Under the pieces are notes generated by a model that did not search any database, was not told the DNA's origin, and saw only the letters and a list, made by a program, of their open reading frames with translations. Below are positions 7,266 through 18,482 of a DNA stretch of 64,000 nt, piece after piece. Each line of letters starts with the position of its first letter. Within the stretch, counting starts at the first letter, position 1. Source of the DNA: Nocardia harenae NBRC 108248 (GTDB lineage: Bacteria > Actinomycetota > Actinomycetes > Mycobacteriales > Mycobacteriaceae); assembly GCF_001612885.1 (NCBI RefSeq), contig NZ_BDBH01000002.1:434016-498015 (forward strand). Direction: 5' to 3'. Both the position numbers and the translations under genes were made by a program.

Positions 7266-7303
7266 AAAACGGCTGGTAGCGCCTGTACGAGGCGCTACCA
7301 GCC
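7266..7303 (-). terminator. intrinsic terminator of the gyrB-gyrA-DUF3566 unit
   Basis: On the minus strand a perfect 14-bp stem (7303-7290 with 7284-7271) closes a 5-base loop and is followed by G then TTTT (7269-7266). It starts 8 bases after the DUF3566 stop. Confidence 0.8.
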
Positions 7304-7311
7304 GATGTGGT

Positions 7312-8487
7312 CTAGTCCGGGTCGGCGAGCGTCACCTGGATGCCGCCGACGAGGTCGCAGCACTGGTTGTAGATGAACACCCCGACCGTGCCGAGCGCGG
7401 TGAAGAGCACCACGTTCACCAGCCCGATGACGCCGGCGTAGCCGAAGACCGTGCCCGCGTCGATCAAGCTGGCCGAGCCGCCCTCCTGGGAGACCATGTC
7501 GCCGAGCGTGGTGTCCAGCCGCTCCCAGACGCCCATGCCCTCCAGCACGATGTAGAGCAGGCCGACGGCGAGCATCCACACGAAGAACATGGCGACGCTG
7601 ATGACCAGCGTGATCTTCAGGGTCGACCAGGGGTCGATCCGGCGGATCTGCACGGTGGCGCGGAGCGGCTCGCCCGCCTGCACCGCCGCCGCTACGGCGA
7701 CCGGGGCGGAGGGCGAGATCGGCGGCTGCTGCTGGCCGGGGGTGTAGTACGGCAGCGCCTGGTCGGGCTGCTGCTGTTGCTGCTGCGGGGGCAGCGGGTG
7801 CCGGATGTCGGAGAGATCCGGCATGTCCTTGACCAGCTCCGGCCGCGAGATGCTCCGGGTCGGGCCGTCGATGCCGACCGATTTGGTCATGGCCGCCTCC
7901 TTGCGGGCGGCCTTGGCGGCGAGGTCGGCGGTGGTGCGGGCATTGGTGACGCCGCCGCTGAGCCCGCCCGACCCGGACGGGCGGCCGGTGACCGGCGCCT
8001 GCCCCGGGCGGTACAGGTTGGACTGCGGCTCGCGCTGCGGCAGGTTCGACTGCGGCTCGCGCTGCGGCAGCTGGCCCCAGCCGCCGTCCTTGAACGCCTG
8101 CTGGCCGCCGGTGCCAGGCCCGCTGTCCTGCCCCTTGGAGTTCCCGCCGAGCCGGACGGTCTCCTGGTCACCGGTCTTCGGCGTCTCGGGTGCGCGCTCC
8201 CCGTTGCCCTGCGGCCGGCTCGGCTGCCCCTGTGCGGCAGCCGGATTCGAACTGCCCGGCTGCCGCTGCGGCAGCTGGCCCGGCGCGCCCTGCGGACCTT
8301 TGCTCTGCGGACCCTGCCCCGGAGCCGGCGCGGAGGGCGCCTGTCCCTGACCATTGCCCGGCGCATCCGTTCCGTTCTCGCCTCCCGGACGCGGGATCGG
8401 GCGCGGCGGAATGGGTGACGGTGCGATCCGCTCGGTCACGCCGTTCGTCTGATGGCGCTCGTCGTTCGGCTGATTCGGAGTGGTCAA
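7312..8487 (-). CDS. DUF3566 membrane protein (Rv0007-like)
   Basis: About 391 residues. The long N-terminal part (about 1-255) is disordered, rich in Pro, Gln and Gly, with a repeated [11 protein letters not shown] segment. The C-terminal domain has two transmembrane helices: [20 protein letters not shown] and, after an amphipathic loop, [20 protein letters not shown]; it ends with the conserved [10 protein letters not shown]. This is the DUF3566 family found immediately after gyrA in mycobacteria and nocardiae, a membrane protein of unknown role probably linked to the cell envelope or division. The TTG at 8487 was chosen because it lies after the gyrA stop, is preceded by AAGGAA, and gives the expected TTPNQ start; upstream ATGs lie inside gyrA. 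Confidence 0.8.
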   Translation of the reverse strand: MTTPNQPNDERHQTNGVTERIAPSPIPPRPIPRPGGENGTDAPGNGQGQAPSAPAPGQGPQSKGPQGAPGQLPQRQPGSSNPAAAQGQPSRPQGNGERAPETPKTGDQETVRLGGNSKGQDSGPGTGGQQAFKDGGWGQLPQREPQSNLPQREPQSNLYRPGQAPVTGRPSGSGGLSGGVTNARTTADLAAKAARKEAAMTKSVGIDGPTRSISRPELVKDMPDLSDIRHPLPPQQQQQQPDQALPYYTPGQQQPPISPSAPVAVAAAVQAGEPLRATVQIRRIDPWSTLKITLVISVAMFFVWMLAVGLLYIVLEGMGVWERLDTTLGDMVSQEGGSASLIDAGTVFGYAGVIGLVNVVLFTALGTVGVFIYNQCCDLVGGIQVTLADPD

Positions 8488-8527
8488 TGGGATTCCTTGG
8501 GTCCGTTCTGTGCCGCCGCTGTGAGGA

Positions 8528-11029
8528 CTACTGCTGGGAGGAACCGAGGTCTTCGACCTGATCGGGCTCGTCGGCATTGCGTGCGATTGCAAGCAAGGTA
8601 TCGCCCTCGCCCAGGTTCATCAATCGCACGCCCTTGGTCTGCCTGCCCGCCCTGCGGACCTGCCGAGCCGCCGTCCGGATGACGCCCCCGACGGAGGTGA
8701 TCGCGTAGAGCTCGTCGTCGTCGTCGACGATGAGTGCCCCGACAAGCGTCCCACGCTTGGCGTCGAACTGGATGGTCAGTACCCCCTTACCGCCGCGGCC
8801 CTGCGCGGTGTACTCCTCGATGGCGGTGCGCTTGGCGTAGCCGCCCGAGGTCGCCACCAGGAGGTAGGTGCCCGCGCGCACCACGTTCAGCGAGAGCAGC
8901 TCGTCGGAGGCGTTGAACCGCATGCCCTGCACGCCGGAGGTGGCCCGGCCCATCGGGCGCAGCGCCTCGTCGGTGGCGGCGAAGCGGATCGACTGCCCCT
9001 GCGCCGAGACCAGCAGCAGGTCCTCCTCGGCGGAGCAGAGCACCGCGCCGACCAGCTCGTCGGTGTCGCGCAGGTTCACCGCGACGATGCCGCCGCTCCG
9101 ATTCGAGTCGAAATCGGCCAGCCGCGACTTCTTGACCAGGCCGTTCTTGGTGGCGAGCACCAGGTACGGCGCGTCGCCGTAGGTCGTGATCTGGATGATC
9201 TGGGCGATCTTCTCGTCCGGCTGGAAGGCCAGCAGGTTGGCCACGTGCTGGCCGCGGGCGGTGCGGTTGGCCTCCGGCAGCTCGTACGCCTTGGCCCGGT
9301 ACACCCGGCCCTTGTTGGTGAAGAAGAGCAGCCAGTCGTGCGTCGAGGTCACGAAGAAGTGCTTGACGATGTCGTCCTGCTTGAGCCCGGCGCCCTGCAC
9401 GCCCTTCCCGCCGCGCTTCTGGCTGCGGTAGAGATCGGTCCTGGTGCGCTTGGCGTAGCCGGTCTCGGTGATGGTGACGACGACGTCCTCGCGGGCGATC
9501 AGATCCTCGTCGGCGACGTCGCCGTCGGCCGAGACGATCTGGGTGCGCCGGTCGTCGCCGTACCGGTCGACGATCTCGGTGAGCTCGTCGCGGACGATCG
9601 CGCGCTGCCGCTCCGGCTTGGCGAGGATGTCTTTGTAGTCGGCGATCTCGAGCTCGATCTTGGCCAGGTCGTCGACGATCTTCTGCCGCTCCAGCGCCGA
9701 GAGCCTGCGCAGCTGCATGTCCAGGATGGCGGTGGCCTGGATCTCGTCGATGTCGAGCAGCTGCATCAGCCCGGTGCGCGCGGTGTCGGTATTGGCCGAC
9801 CTGCGGATCAGCGCGATCACGTCGTCCAGCGCGTCCAGCGCCTTGACCAGGCCGCGCAGGATGTGCGCCCGCTCCTCGGCCTTGCGCAGCAGGTACTTGG
9901 TGCGCCGGATGATGACCTCGATCTGGTGGTTCACGTAGAACCGGATCATCTGGTCCAGGCGCAGCGTGCGCGGCACGCCCCCGACGATCGAGAGCATATT
10001 GGCGCCGAAGCTGGTCTGCAGCTGGGTGTGCTTGTAGAGGTTGTTCAGCACCACCTTGGCGACGGCGTCCCGCTTGACCGTCACCACGATGCGCAGCCCG
10101 ACCCGGTCCGACGACTCGTCGTGGATATCCGAGATGCCCGCGATCTTGCCGTCCTTGACCTGCTCGGCGATCGCGTTGATGAAGTTGTCGGTGTTGACCT
10201 GGTACGGCAGCTCGGTGATGACGATCGTGGTGCGGCCCCGGTTGTCCTCCTCGATCTCCACCACGCCGCGCATCCGGATGGAGCCGCGGCCCGTGGTGTA
10301 GGCGTCGTGGATGCCCTGGGTGCCGACGATCAGCCCGGCGGTCGGGAAGTCGGGGCCCTTGATCCGCTCCATGCAGGCGGCGAGGGTGGCTTCCTCGTCG
10401 GCGTCGTGGTGCTCCAGCGCCCAGTAGATGGCGGCGGCGAGCTCGGTGAGGTTGTGCGGCGGAATGTTCGTCGCCATGCCGACCGCGATGCCGTTGCTGC
10501 CGTTCATCAGCATGTTCGGCACGCGGCTCGGCAGAACCACCGGCTCCTGCGTCTTGCCGTCGTAGTTCGGCACGAAATCGACCGTCTCGTGGTCGATCTC
10601 GCGCAGCATCTCCATGGCCAGCGGCGTCAGGCGGCACTCGGTGTAGCGCATGGCGGCGGCGCCGTCGTTGCCGCGTGAGCCGAAGTTGCCCTGGCCGTCG
10701 ACGAGCGGGTACCGCATGGACCAGGGCTGGGCCATCCGGACCAGGGTGTCGTAGATGGCCGAGTCGCCGTGCGGGTGGTAGTTGCCCATGGTCTCGGAGA
10801 CCGGGCGGGCGGACTTCACGTAGCCGCGGTCTGGGCGGTGGCCGTTGTCGTACATCGCGTAGAGGATCCGGCGGTGCACCGGCTTCAGGCCGTCGCGCAC
10901 CTCGGGCAGCGCGCGGCCGACGATCACGCTCATGGCGTAATCGATGTAGCTGTTCTGCATCTCCTGCTGGATGTCGACCGGTTCGATCCGGTCGCCCGCG
11001 CCGTTCGGTGGCAGCGTGGTGTCGGTCAT
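8528..11029 (-). CDS. gyrA: DNA gyrase subunit A
   Basis: An 833-residue breakage-reunion and DNA-wrapping subunit of gyrase. The quinolone-resistance region reads [10 protein letters not shown] (residues 85-94), with Ser90, Ala91 and Asp94. The catalytic tyrosine is Tyr129 in AAMRYTECR. The C-terminal beta-pinwheel carries the GyrA box QKRGGKG and a second box QGRGGKG further on, as in mycobacterial GyrA. ATG 11029 gives MTDTTLPP, the usual start for this group. It lies 74 bases downstream of gyrB in the same direction. Length and motifs are complete. Confidence 0.99.
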   Translation of the reverse strand: MTDTTLPPNGAGDRIEPVDIQQEMQNSYIDYAMSVIVGRALPEVRDGLKPVHRRILYAMYDNGHRPDRGYVKSARPVSETMGNYHPHGDSAIYDTLVRMAQPWSMRYPLVDGQGNFGSRGNDGAAAMRYTECRLTPLAMEMLREIDHETVDFVPNYDGKTQEPVVLPSRVPNMLMNGSNGIAVGMATNIPPHNLTELAAAIYWALEHHDADEEATLAACMERIKGPDFPTAGLIVGTQGIHDAYTTGRGSIRMRGVVEIEEDNRGRTTIVITELPYQVNTDNFINAIAEQVKDGKIAGISDIHDESSDRVGLRIVVTVKRDAVAKVVLNNLYKHTQLQTSFGANMLSIVGGVPRTLRLDQMIRFYVNHQIEVIIRRTKYLLRKAEERAHILRGLVKALDALDDVIALIRRSANTDTARTGLMQLLDIDEIQATAILDMQLRRLSALERQKIVDDLAKIELEIADYKDILAKPERQRAIVRDELTEIVDRYGDDRRTQIVSADGDVADEDLIAREDVVVTITETGYAKRTRTDLYRSQKRGGKGVQGAGLKQDDIVKHFFVTSTHDWLLFFTNKGRVYRAKAYELPEANRTARGQHVANLLAFQPDEKIAQIIQITTYGDAPYLVLATKNGLVKKSRLADFDSNRSGGIVAVNLRDTDELVGAVLCSAEEDLLLVSAQGQSIRFAATDEALRPMGRATSGVQGMRFNASDELLSLNVVRAGTYLLVATSGGYAKRTAIEEYTAQGRGGKGVLTIQFDAKRGTLVGALIVDDDDELYAITSVGGVIRTAARQVRRAGRQTKGVRLMNLGEGDTLLAIARNADEPDQVEDLGSSQQ

Positions 11030-11103
11030 GCGGGAAGTCTCCTTGCTGGGCTGACGTGCGCGGACACGGGAGCGCCGCCGCCGGGCGGCGGCGCGTCACC
11101 GCA

Positions 11104-13446
<2,343 letters not shown>

Positions 13447-14343
13447 TCAGCGCACCCGCGCGGCGCCCGCCCCGGCGATGAATCCCGCGGCCGCGGCGGC
13501 CAGCTCGGCCGGGTGCGAGAGCGGGGTCCAGTGCCCGCCCGCCAGCCGGACGGTGTGCAGGTCGCGCACCCAATTCGGCGCCTCGGCGTGCACCACCGGC
13601 CGCACCGCGCGGTCACCGGTCGAGATCACCAGCTGCACCGGAAGCTCGACCGGGCGCGGCCGCGGCGCGCGCAGCCTGCGCCGGATATTGGCCCGGTACA
13701 ACCGCATTCCGTGCACCATATCCCGCGCGAGGGTCGGGGCCGGGGTCACCAGGGCGGCGTCGATTCCGTCGAAGAACGCCAGGAAGGCGGGCCAGCGCGG
13801 GGCGAGCAGCCGCAGCACCGGATCGGGCAGCTTCGGGATCTGGAAGGCGACGGTGTAGGCCGAGGCCACCGACTGCCGCAGCGCGCCCGCCACCCGGCGC
13901 ACGGTGCGCGGGCCGCGCAGGTAGGCGCCGAGGTAGTCGAGGTTCGGGCCGGAGACGCAGGTGAAGGAGGCGATGGCGGACTCGGCGTCCGGCGCGGCCG
14001 CCACCTCCCAGCCGAGTACGCCGCCCCAGTCGTGGCCGACCAAGTGCACCCGCTCGCCGGGCGCGCTGGCGGCGAGCACCGCGCGCACGTCGGCGGCGAG
14101 CTCCTCGATGCGGTAATCCGAGACCGCGGCGGGGGCGGTGCTCGCCCCCGCGCCGCGGTTGTCGAAGGCGATGACGCGATGGTCCGGGGCCAGCTCGGCG
14201 GCGACCGGCTCCCAGAGCGTGTGCGTGTCGGGCCAGCCGTGCAGCAGCAGCACCGGCGGGCCGTCGGGGTCGCCGGTCTCGAATACGGCCAGGTCGACGT
14301 CGCCGCGGCGCACGGTCCGAGCGGGTTCGGCGGGGAAGGCCAT
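13447..14343 (-). CDS. alpha/beta hydrolase, epoxide hydrolase-like
   Basis: A 298-residue alpha/beta-fold hydrolase. The oxyanion motif LLHGWPD comes at about residue 36. The nucleophile elbow is GHDWGG, with aspartate as nucleophile, as in epoxide hydrolases and haloalkane dehalogenases. The catalytic histidine is in AGGHWTPLSHP near residue 275. Substrate unknown. ATG 14343 is preceded by GAAAGG at 7 bases. It is inserted between gyrB and dciA, where mycobacteria have no gene, so it is probably a lineage-specific insertion into the origin block. A parS-like sequence lies 27 bases upstream of its start. Confidence 0.85.
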   Translation of the reverse strand: MAFPAEPARTVRRGDVDLAVFETGDPDGPPVLLLHGWPDTHTLWEPVAAELAPDHRVIAFDNRGAGASTAPAAVSDYRIEELAADVRAVLAASAPGERVHLVGHDWGGVLGWEVAAAPDAESAIASFTCVSGPNLDYLGAYLRGPRTVRRVAGALRQSVASAYTVAFQIPKLPDPVLRLLAPRWPAFLAFFDGIDAALVTPAPTLARDMVHGMRLYRANIRRRLRAPRPRPVELPVQLVISTGDRAVRPVVHAEAPNWVRDLHTVRLAGGHWTPLSHPAELAAAAAGFIAGAGAARVR

Positions 14344-14369
14344 CGACAATCCTTTCGCGGGGCACGATC

Positions 14370-14385
14370 GGTTCCACGTGAAACC
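14370..14385. promoter_or_regulatory. parS-like site
   Basis: GGTTCCACGTGAAACC: one half differs by one base from the parS core GTTTCACGTGAAAC. It lies between the alpha/beta hydrolase gene and dciA, on the other side of oriC from the main parS cluster. Confidence 0.6.
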
Positions 14386-14441
14386 GGGGCCGGCTCGTCG
14401 GGATTGAATGTAACACCGAGTATCAGGTAAAGGCGACGGGA

Positions 14442-15035
14442 TCAGCCGTAGGTGTCCCTCGGCCCGCGGCCCTTGATGTGCCGGTCGCCCTTGCGCCAGC
14501 TCGGCGCCGCGGGGCCCGCGATGCGCAGCGAGGTCACCACGCCGGGGCCGACCGCCGCGGTGATCTTGGCCAGGATCTGGCTCTGCAGCATGCGCAGCTG
14601 GGTGGCCCAGGCGGTGGACTCGGCCTGGATGTGCAGCACTCCCTCGCGCAGTGAGAGCGGGGTGGCGTGCGCGGCGACGTCCTCGCCGACCACCCCGGCC
14701 CAGCGGCCGAAGACCACGCCCTCGGCGACCTTGGCCGACCAGCCGCGGCTGCGCACCAGCGAGCCGGTGAGGGCGGAGAAGAGCTGCGGGTCGCGATCGT
14801 CCGGCCTGGCGCCGGACCAGCCGCTGCGCCTGCGGCCGGCGCGCCTGGCGGCCCGGCGCGGCGACGCGCGCCCCTGCCCGACCGACTTGCCCGCGGCCCG
14901 CGCGGCGGCCCGCGCCTCCTCCAGCGCACGCCGGGCGAGGTCGATTCCGCGGAGCTCCGGCTCCCCGTCCGGGCCGGTCGTCGGCGCTGGTGACGGCGCT
15001 GCGGACGGGCCGGGCCGGTCGTCGGGATCGGTCAT
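14442..15035 (-). CDS. dciA: DciA family replicative helicase loader (DUF721, Rv0004-like)
   Basis: A 197-residue protein. The N-terminal half is low-complexity and basic ([21 protein letters not shown]). The conserved DUF721 domain (about 90-180) includes [44 protein letters not shown] and IAGPAAPSW, and the conserved tail is GRGPRDTYG. The family includes DciA, which loads the DnaB helicase in bacteria lacking DnaC, in keeping with its place beside recF, gyrB and dnaA. The ATG start gives MTDPDDRP. Confidence 0.88.
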   Translation of the reverse strand: MTDPDDRPGPSAAPSPAPTTGPDGEPELRGIDLARRALEEARAAARAAGKSVGQGRASPRRAARRAGRRRSGWSGARPDDRDPQLFSALTGSLVRSRGWSAKVAEGVVFGRWAGVVGEDVAAHATPLSLREGVLHIQAESTAWATQLRMLQSQILAKITAAVGPGVVTSLRIAGPAAPSWRKGDRHIKGRGPRDTYG

Positions 15036-15315
15036 CTCCCGCCCCTCCCTTCCCCGCTGCGGCGGGGAGTTATCCCCAGTTTTGGCACGTTATCCACAGG
15101 TGCTGCTCGGCGCTCGCCACGCCGTGACCGAGTCTTGACCTCATCCGTCGAACGCCTGTTCGTGATAGGTTTTTCCACTGCTCGAAAGGCTTGCGGAGCG
15201 CCTCGAGCTGCGGTTTCCCGGTCGCCGCCGCGAGGGTTGTCCCAATTTTCTCCACAGGTTCCCGGTACCGGCCGGGGAGAACGGGGAACGGGATCCGATG
15301 GCTGCGCGCGCCGTG
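15036..15315. other. recF-dciA spacer with a pair of DnaA boxes
   Basis: A 280-base spacer inside an otherwise tight cluster. It contains a perfect DnaA box TTATCCACA (15090-15098) and a near box TTATCCCCA (15070-15078), 20 bases apart on the same strand, plus TCCACAGG near 15254. A 61-codon minus-strand frame covers 15070-15255 but has no convincing homologue or ribosome site, so I do not call it a gene. Confidence 0.5.
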
Positions 15316-16500
15316 TCACTCTACGGCAGCGCCCGCGTCCGCGGCGAGCACGGAGATCCGGCTCTCCGGGTCGCCGGTGGTGTGCACCCGCAATGGCGTG
15401 GCATCCAGTTCGGCGGGGACGTCCTCCGGCACCGCGGCGGTGATCAGCACCTGCTCGGCGGCGGCCGCGACCGCGGCGAGCGCGGCGCGCCTGCGCCGGT
15501 CCAGTTCGGCGAAGACGTCGTCCAGCAGCAGCACCGGCTCGGCCCCGGAGCCGCGCAGCAGGTCGAAGGCGGCGAGCCGGAGCGCCAGCGCGAACGACCA
15601 GGACTCGCCGTGGCTGGCGAAGCCCTTGGCCGGGCCGTCGCCGAGCAGCAGCTCCAGGTCGTCCCGGTGCGGGCCGACCAGGCAGACCCCGCGCTCGAGC
15701 TCCCTGGTCCTGGCCGCCGCGAGCTCGCGCAGCAGCACCGCCTCCAGCTCCTCCCGGTCGGTGGCCGCCGGTGGCCGGGCCGGATCGAGCAGTTCGGCGG
15801 GCAGGTAGCCACTGCGGTAGCCGATCGCGGCCGGCCTGGACTCCGGCGCCAGCGCCCGGTACGAGCCGGCGAGGTGCGGCGCCAGGTCGTGCACCAGCCG
15901 CAGCCGGTGCTCGAGCAGCACCGATGCGTGCGCGGCGAGGTGGCCGTCCCAGACGTCGAGGGTGCTCAGGTCGGCGCGCGACCGCACCTGCCGCCCCGCC
16001 GTCTTGAGCAGCGCCGAGCGCTGCCGCAGCACCCGGTCGTAGTCCGAGCGCACGGCGGCGAGCCGGGGCAGCCGGGCGGTGGCCAGCTCGTCCAGGAAGC
16101 GGCGGCGCTCCCCCGGGTCGCCGCGCACCAGCGCGAGATCCTCCGGGGCGAAGAGCACGGTGTGCAGGACCCCGAGGATCTCCCGCGGCCTGCGCGCGGG
16201 CGAGCGGTTGATCTGCGCGCGGTTCGCCGCGCCCTGGTTCAGCTCCAGATCGATCCGCAGCTCCCGGCCCGCGTTCACCACCGCGGCCCCGATCCGGGCG
16301 CGCTCGGCGCCGGTGCGGATCAGCGGGGCGTCGGCGGCGACCCGGTGCGAGGCGAGCGTGGAAAGGTAGCCGACCGCCTCGAGCACATTGGTCTTGCCGT
16401 TGCCGTTCGCCCCGAGCAGCACCGTGCGGCCTGGGGACAACTCGACATCGAGCTGTTCCCAGGAGCGGAAGTCGCGCAGCGAGAGCGCGCGCACGAACAT
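15316..16500 (-). CDS. recF: DNA replication/repair protein RecF
   Basis: A 394-residue SMC-like ATPase that binds single-strand gaps and helps load RecA. Walker A is GANGNGKT (residues 30-37); the signature and Walker B region reads [19 protein letters not shown] and [13 protein letters not shown]; the N-terminus [15 protein letters not shown] is typical. The length is normal. It lies 47 bases downstream of dnaN in the same direction, the standard dnaA-dnaN-recF order. Confidence 0.97.
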   Translation of the reverse strand: MFVRALSLRDFRSWEQLDVELSPGRTVLLGANGNGKTNVLEAVGYLSTLASHRVAADAPLIRTGAERARIGAAVVNAGRELRIDLELNQGAANRAQINRSPARRPREILGVLHTVLFAPEDLALVRGDPGERRRFLDELATARLPRLAAVRSDYDRVLRQRSALLKTAGRQVRSRADLSTLDVWDGHLAAHASVLLEHRLRLVHDLAPHLAGSYRALAPESRPAAIGYRSGYLPAELLDPARPPAATDREELEAVLLRELAAARTRELERGVCLVGPHRDDLELLLGDGPAKGFASHGESWSFALALRLAAFDLLRGSGAEPVLLLDDVFAELDRRRRAALAAVAAAAEQVLITAAVPEDVPAELDATPLRVHTTGDPESRISVLAADAGAAVE

Positions 16501-16547
16501 CCGCTACCCCCGCGGGGAACGGCCGGGCAGTGCTCCGCTCACCCGGC

Positions 16548-17723
16548 TCAGCCCGGCAGCCGGACCGGCATCAGCAGGTAGGTGTACGGGCTCTCGATGG
16601 CCGCGAACGCCCCCGATTCGGACGGCTGCGGCTCCTCCTCGGCCGCGGGCAGCAGCACGGCGGGGCGGCTCGGCGTGGTGAAGCCGAAGGTTACCCGCTC
16701 AGCGTGCAGCGCGGAGAGGCCGTCGACCAGGTAGCCGGGGTTGAACGCGATGGTCAGCGGCTCGCCGCGGAACTCGGCCTCCAGCCACTCCTCGGCCCGC
16801 CCGGCATCGTCGCCGCCGGCCGAGAGCTGCAGCCCGTCGGCGGAGAACTCCAGCCGCACCTGGGCGCCGCGCTCGGCCACCAGCGCGACGCGCTTGATCG
16901 CCTCGGTGAGCGGCGCGACGCCGAGCGTGGCGATCGAGGTGTGCTCCTTGGGGAGCAACTGGCGGAACTTGGGGAATTCGGCGTCGAGCAGCCGGGTGGT
17001 GGTGCGCCTGCCGCCGTTCACGATGCCGAGCAGCCCGTCCGCGCCCGCACCGGAGCCGAGCGAGAGCTGCACCGGCGCGTCGGAGGCGCTGAGCGTCTTG
17101 GCGGCCTCGGAGAGCGTGCGCGCCGGGATCAGCACCGCGGTCTCGACGTCGGGGCGGGCCGGCTGCCACTCCAGGTGCCGCACGGCGAGCCGGAAGCGGT
17201 CGGTGGCGGCGAGCACCACCTTCTCGCCCTCGATCTCCACCCGGATGCCGGTGAGCATCGGCAGCGTGTCGTCCCGGCCCGCGGCGACGGCCACCTGGCC
17301 GACGGCGGCGCCGAACACGTCGACCCCCACCGAGCCGGTCTGCTGCGGCACCTCGGGCAGCTGGGGATAGTCCTCCACCGGCATGGTCGGCAGCGAGAAC
17401 TTGGCGCTGCCGCAGGCGATCAGCACCCGGGTGCCGTCCAGCGAGACGTCGACCGGCTTGTTCGACAGTGACTTGGTGATGTCGGCGAGCAGCCGCCCCG
17501 ACACCAGCACCCGCCCCGGCCCCGCGACCTCGGCGGCCACCCGCATCTGCGCGGAGACCTCGTAGTCGAAGCCGGAGACGGTCAGCCCGTCCTCGTCGGC
17601 GACCAGCAGCACGCCGCCGAGCACCGGCACCGGTGGCCGGGACGGCAGACTGCGCGCCACCCAGGCCACGGAGTCGGCGAAGTCCTCGCGGGCGACCCGA
17701 AACTTCATGCCGGAAAGCTCCAT
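16548..17723 (-). CDS. dnaN: DNA polymerase III beta sliding clamp
   Basis: A 391-residue clamp with three clamp folds. N-terminal sequences match mycobacterial DnaN ([31 protein letters not shown], shown here by pieces: [28 protein letters not shown]). The C-terminus ends [12 protein letters not shown], the conserved MPVRL tail. ATG 17723 (MELSGMKF) was chosen for the upstream GAGAGGAC; ATG 17708 is an alternative. The frame extends far upstream, but those residues have no family counterpart and run into the origin. Confidence 0.97.
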   Translation of the reverse strand: MELSGMKFRVAREDFADSVAWVARSLPSRPPVPVLGGVLLVADEDGLTVSGFDYEVSAQMRVAAEVAGPGRVLVSGRLLADITKSLSNKPVDVSLDGTRVLIACGSAKFSLPTMPVEDYPQLPEVPQQTGSVGVDVFGAAVGQVAVAAGRDDTLPMLTGIRVEIEGEKVVLAATDRFRLAVRHLEWQPARPDVETAVLIPARTLSEAAKTLSASDAPVQLSLGSGAGADGLLGIVNGGRRTTTRLLDAEFPKFRQLLPKEHTSIATLGVAPLTEAIKRVALVAERGAQVRLEFSADGLQLSAGGDDAGRAEEWLEAEFRGEPLTIAFNPGYLVDGLSALHAERVTFGFTTPSRPAVLLPAAEEEPQPSESGAFAAIESPYTYLLMPVRLPG

Positions 17724-18210
17724 CGCCTGACCCGTCCTCTCCCGTTGGCGTCCAGTTCCGTCGATCTGCGTGCGGCGAACCCGCGGCTGCGCTCGGCGGG
17801 GCGACCCGATCGCTGCCCACGCAGTCTGGCACACGCGACCGACATCAAACCGTACTCGCGCGGTCGAGCGCATATCGCCCGAACCCCGCCTCCGCCTCCC
17901 TGCTCCCCGTCGCGCTCCGGCCGCGAGGTCGTCGCACCGTTTTCCACACAGCCTGTTTCAAAAGAGATCTCTCTGAGAAGAGAAATGAAGCAGTAGTAGG
18001 TCCTGTGGAATCTGTGGACTCCAGGCGATTCCGCAGGTGGGACGGCGTGGTGCCGTGGGGATGGACGGTGAGTGTCTCGAGGATGAACGAGGGGCGGCTG
18101 TGGACGGGCGAAAGTTGTCCACCATCCATCCTCGAGTCATCCACCGGTTGTTCCACCATCGAACCCCAGTTGTGCACACATGTGCAGGAATCCGTGGACT
18201 ACCTTGGGAT

Positions 18211-18242
18211 TCCTCGAGGAGTCCACAGGAACTCCTCGAGGA
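18211..18242. repeat. first pair of TCCTCGAGGA palindromes with DnaA-like boxes
   Basis: TCCTCGAGGA occurs at 18211-18220 and 18233-18242, exactly 22 bases apart. Each copy is followed on the right by a TCCACAGG core. The unit is a 10-bp palindrome joined to a degenerate DnaA box, in direct repeat. Confidence 0.8.
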
Positions 18243-18387
18243 ATCCACAGGGCGCTGACCGGCATCTGCCCAGCTCAGCGCCTGGGAGTGAAATCGCCTG
18301 TGGAAACTGGGGATTCCCCACCTGTGCACAGTGCTCCCGAAGCTCCGCGCCGAGCCTGTGGACGAATCGGTGGACAACCCCGTGGAT

Positions 18388-18428
18388 TCCTCGAGGATTC
18401 CCTGTGGATTCCTCGAGGAATCCACAGG
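18388..18428. repeat. second pair of TCCTCGAGGA palindromes, including a 28-bp perfect palindrome
   Basis: TCCTCGAGGA occurs at 18388-18397 and 18410-18419, again 22 bases apart, and here each copy is preceded by a TGTGGAT core, the inverse of the first pair. The last copy is flanked on both sides, making a perfect 28-bp palindrome at 18401-18428 (arms CCTGTGGAT and ATCCACAGG). Confidence 0.8.
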
Positions 18429-18431
18429 CAC

Positions 18432-18465
18432 AAAAAATGCACTGCCCCTGGTCAGGGGCAGTGCA
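18432..18465 (-). terminator. intrinsic terminator of dnaA
   Basis: A 13-bp perfect stem, TGCACTGCCCCTG (18438-18450) with its inverse (18453-18465), followed on the minus strand by TTTTTT (18437-18432). It lies 17 bases after the dnaA stop. Confidence 0.9.
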
Positions 18466-18482
18466 CAGGTGTTAGTGAAGGA

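Larger units (their letters stand above)
17724..18431. other. chromosomal replication origin oriC
   Basis: The dnaN-dnaA spacer, the site of oriC in actinobacteria. Candidate DnaA boxes are TTGTCCACC (18115-18123), TTGTGCACA (18170-18178), CTGTGCACA (18322-18330), and on the minus strand TCGTCCACA (18365-18357) and TTGTCCACC (18377-18369), with many further TCCACAGG or CTGTGG cores from 17943 to 18428. An A/G-rich, comparatively AT-rich stretch at about 17950-18000 is a candidate unwinding element. Four TCCTCGAGGA palindromes are listed separately. No coding gene is supported here. Confidence 0.85.

Noticed and set aside
15070..15255. A 61-codon minus-strand frame between recF and dciA
   Set aside because: It overlaps both DnaA boxes and I recognise no homologue. 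The start is a GTG without a clear ribosome site. It could be a small gene, but nothing shows it.
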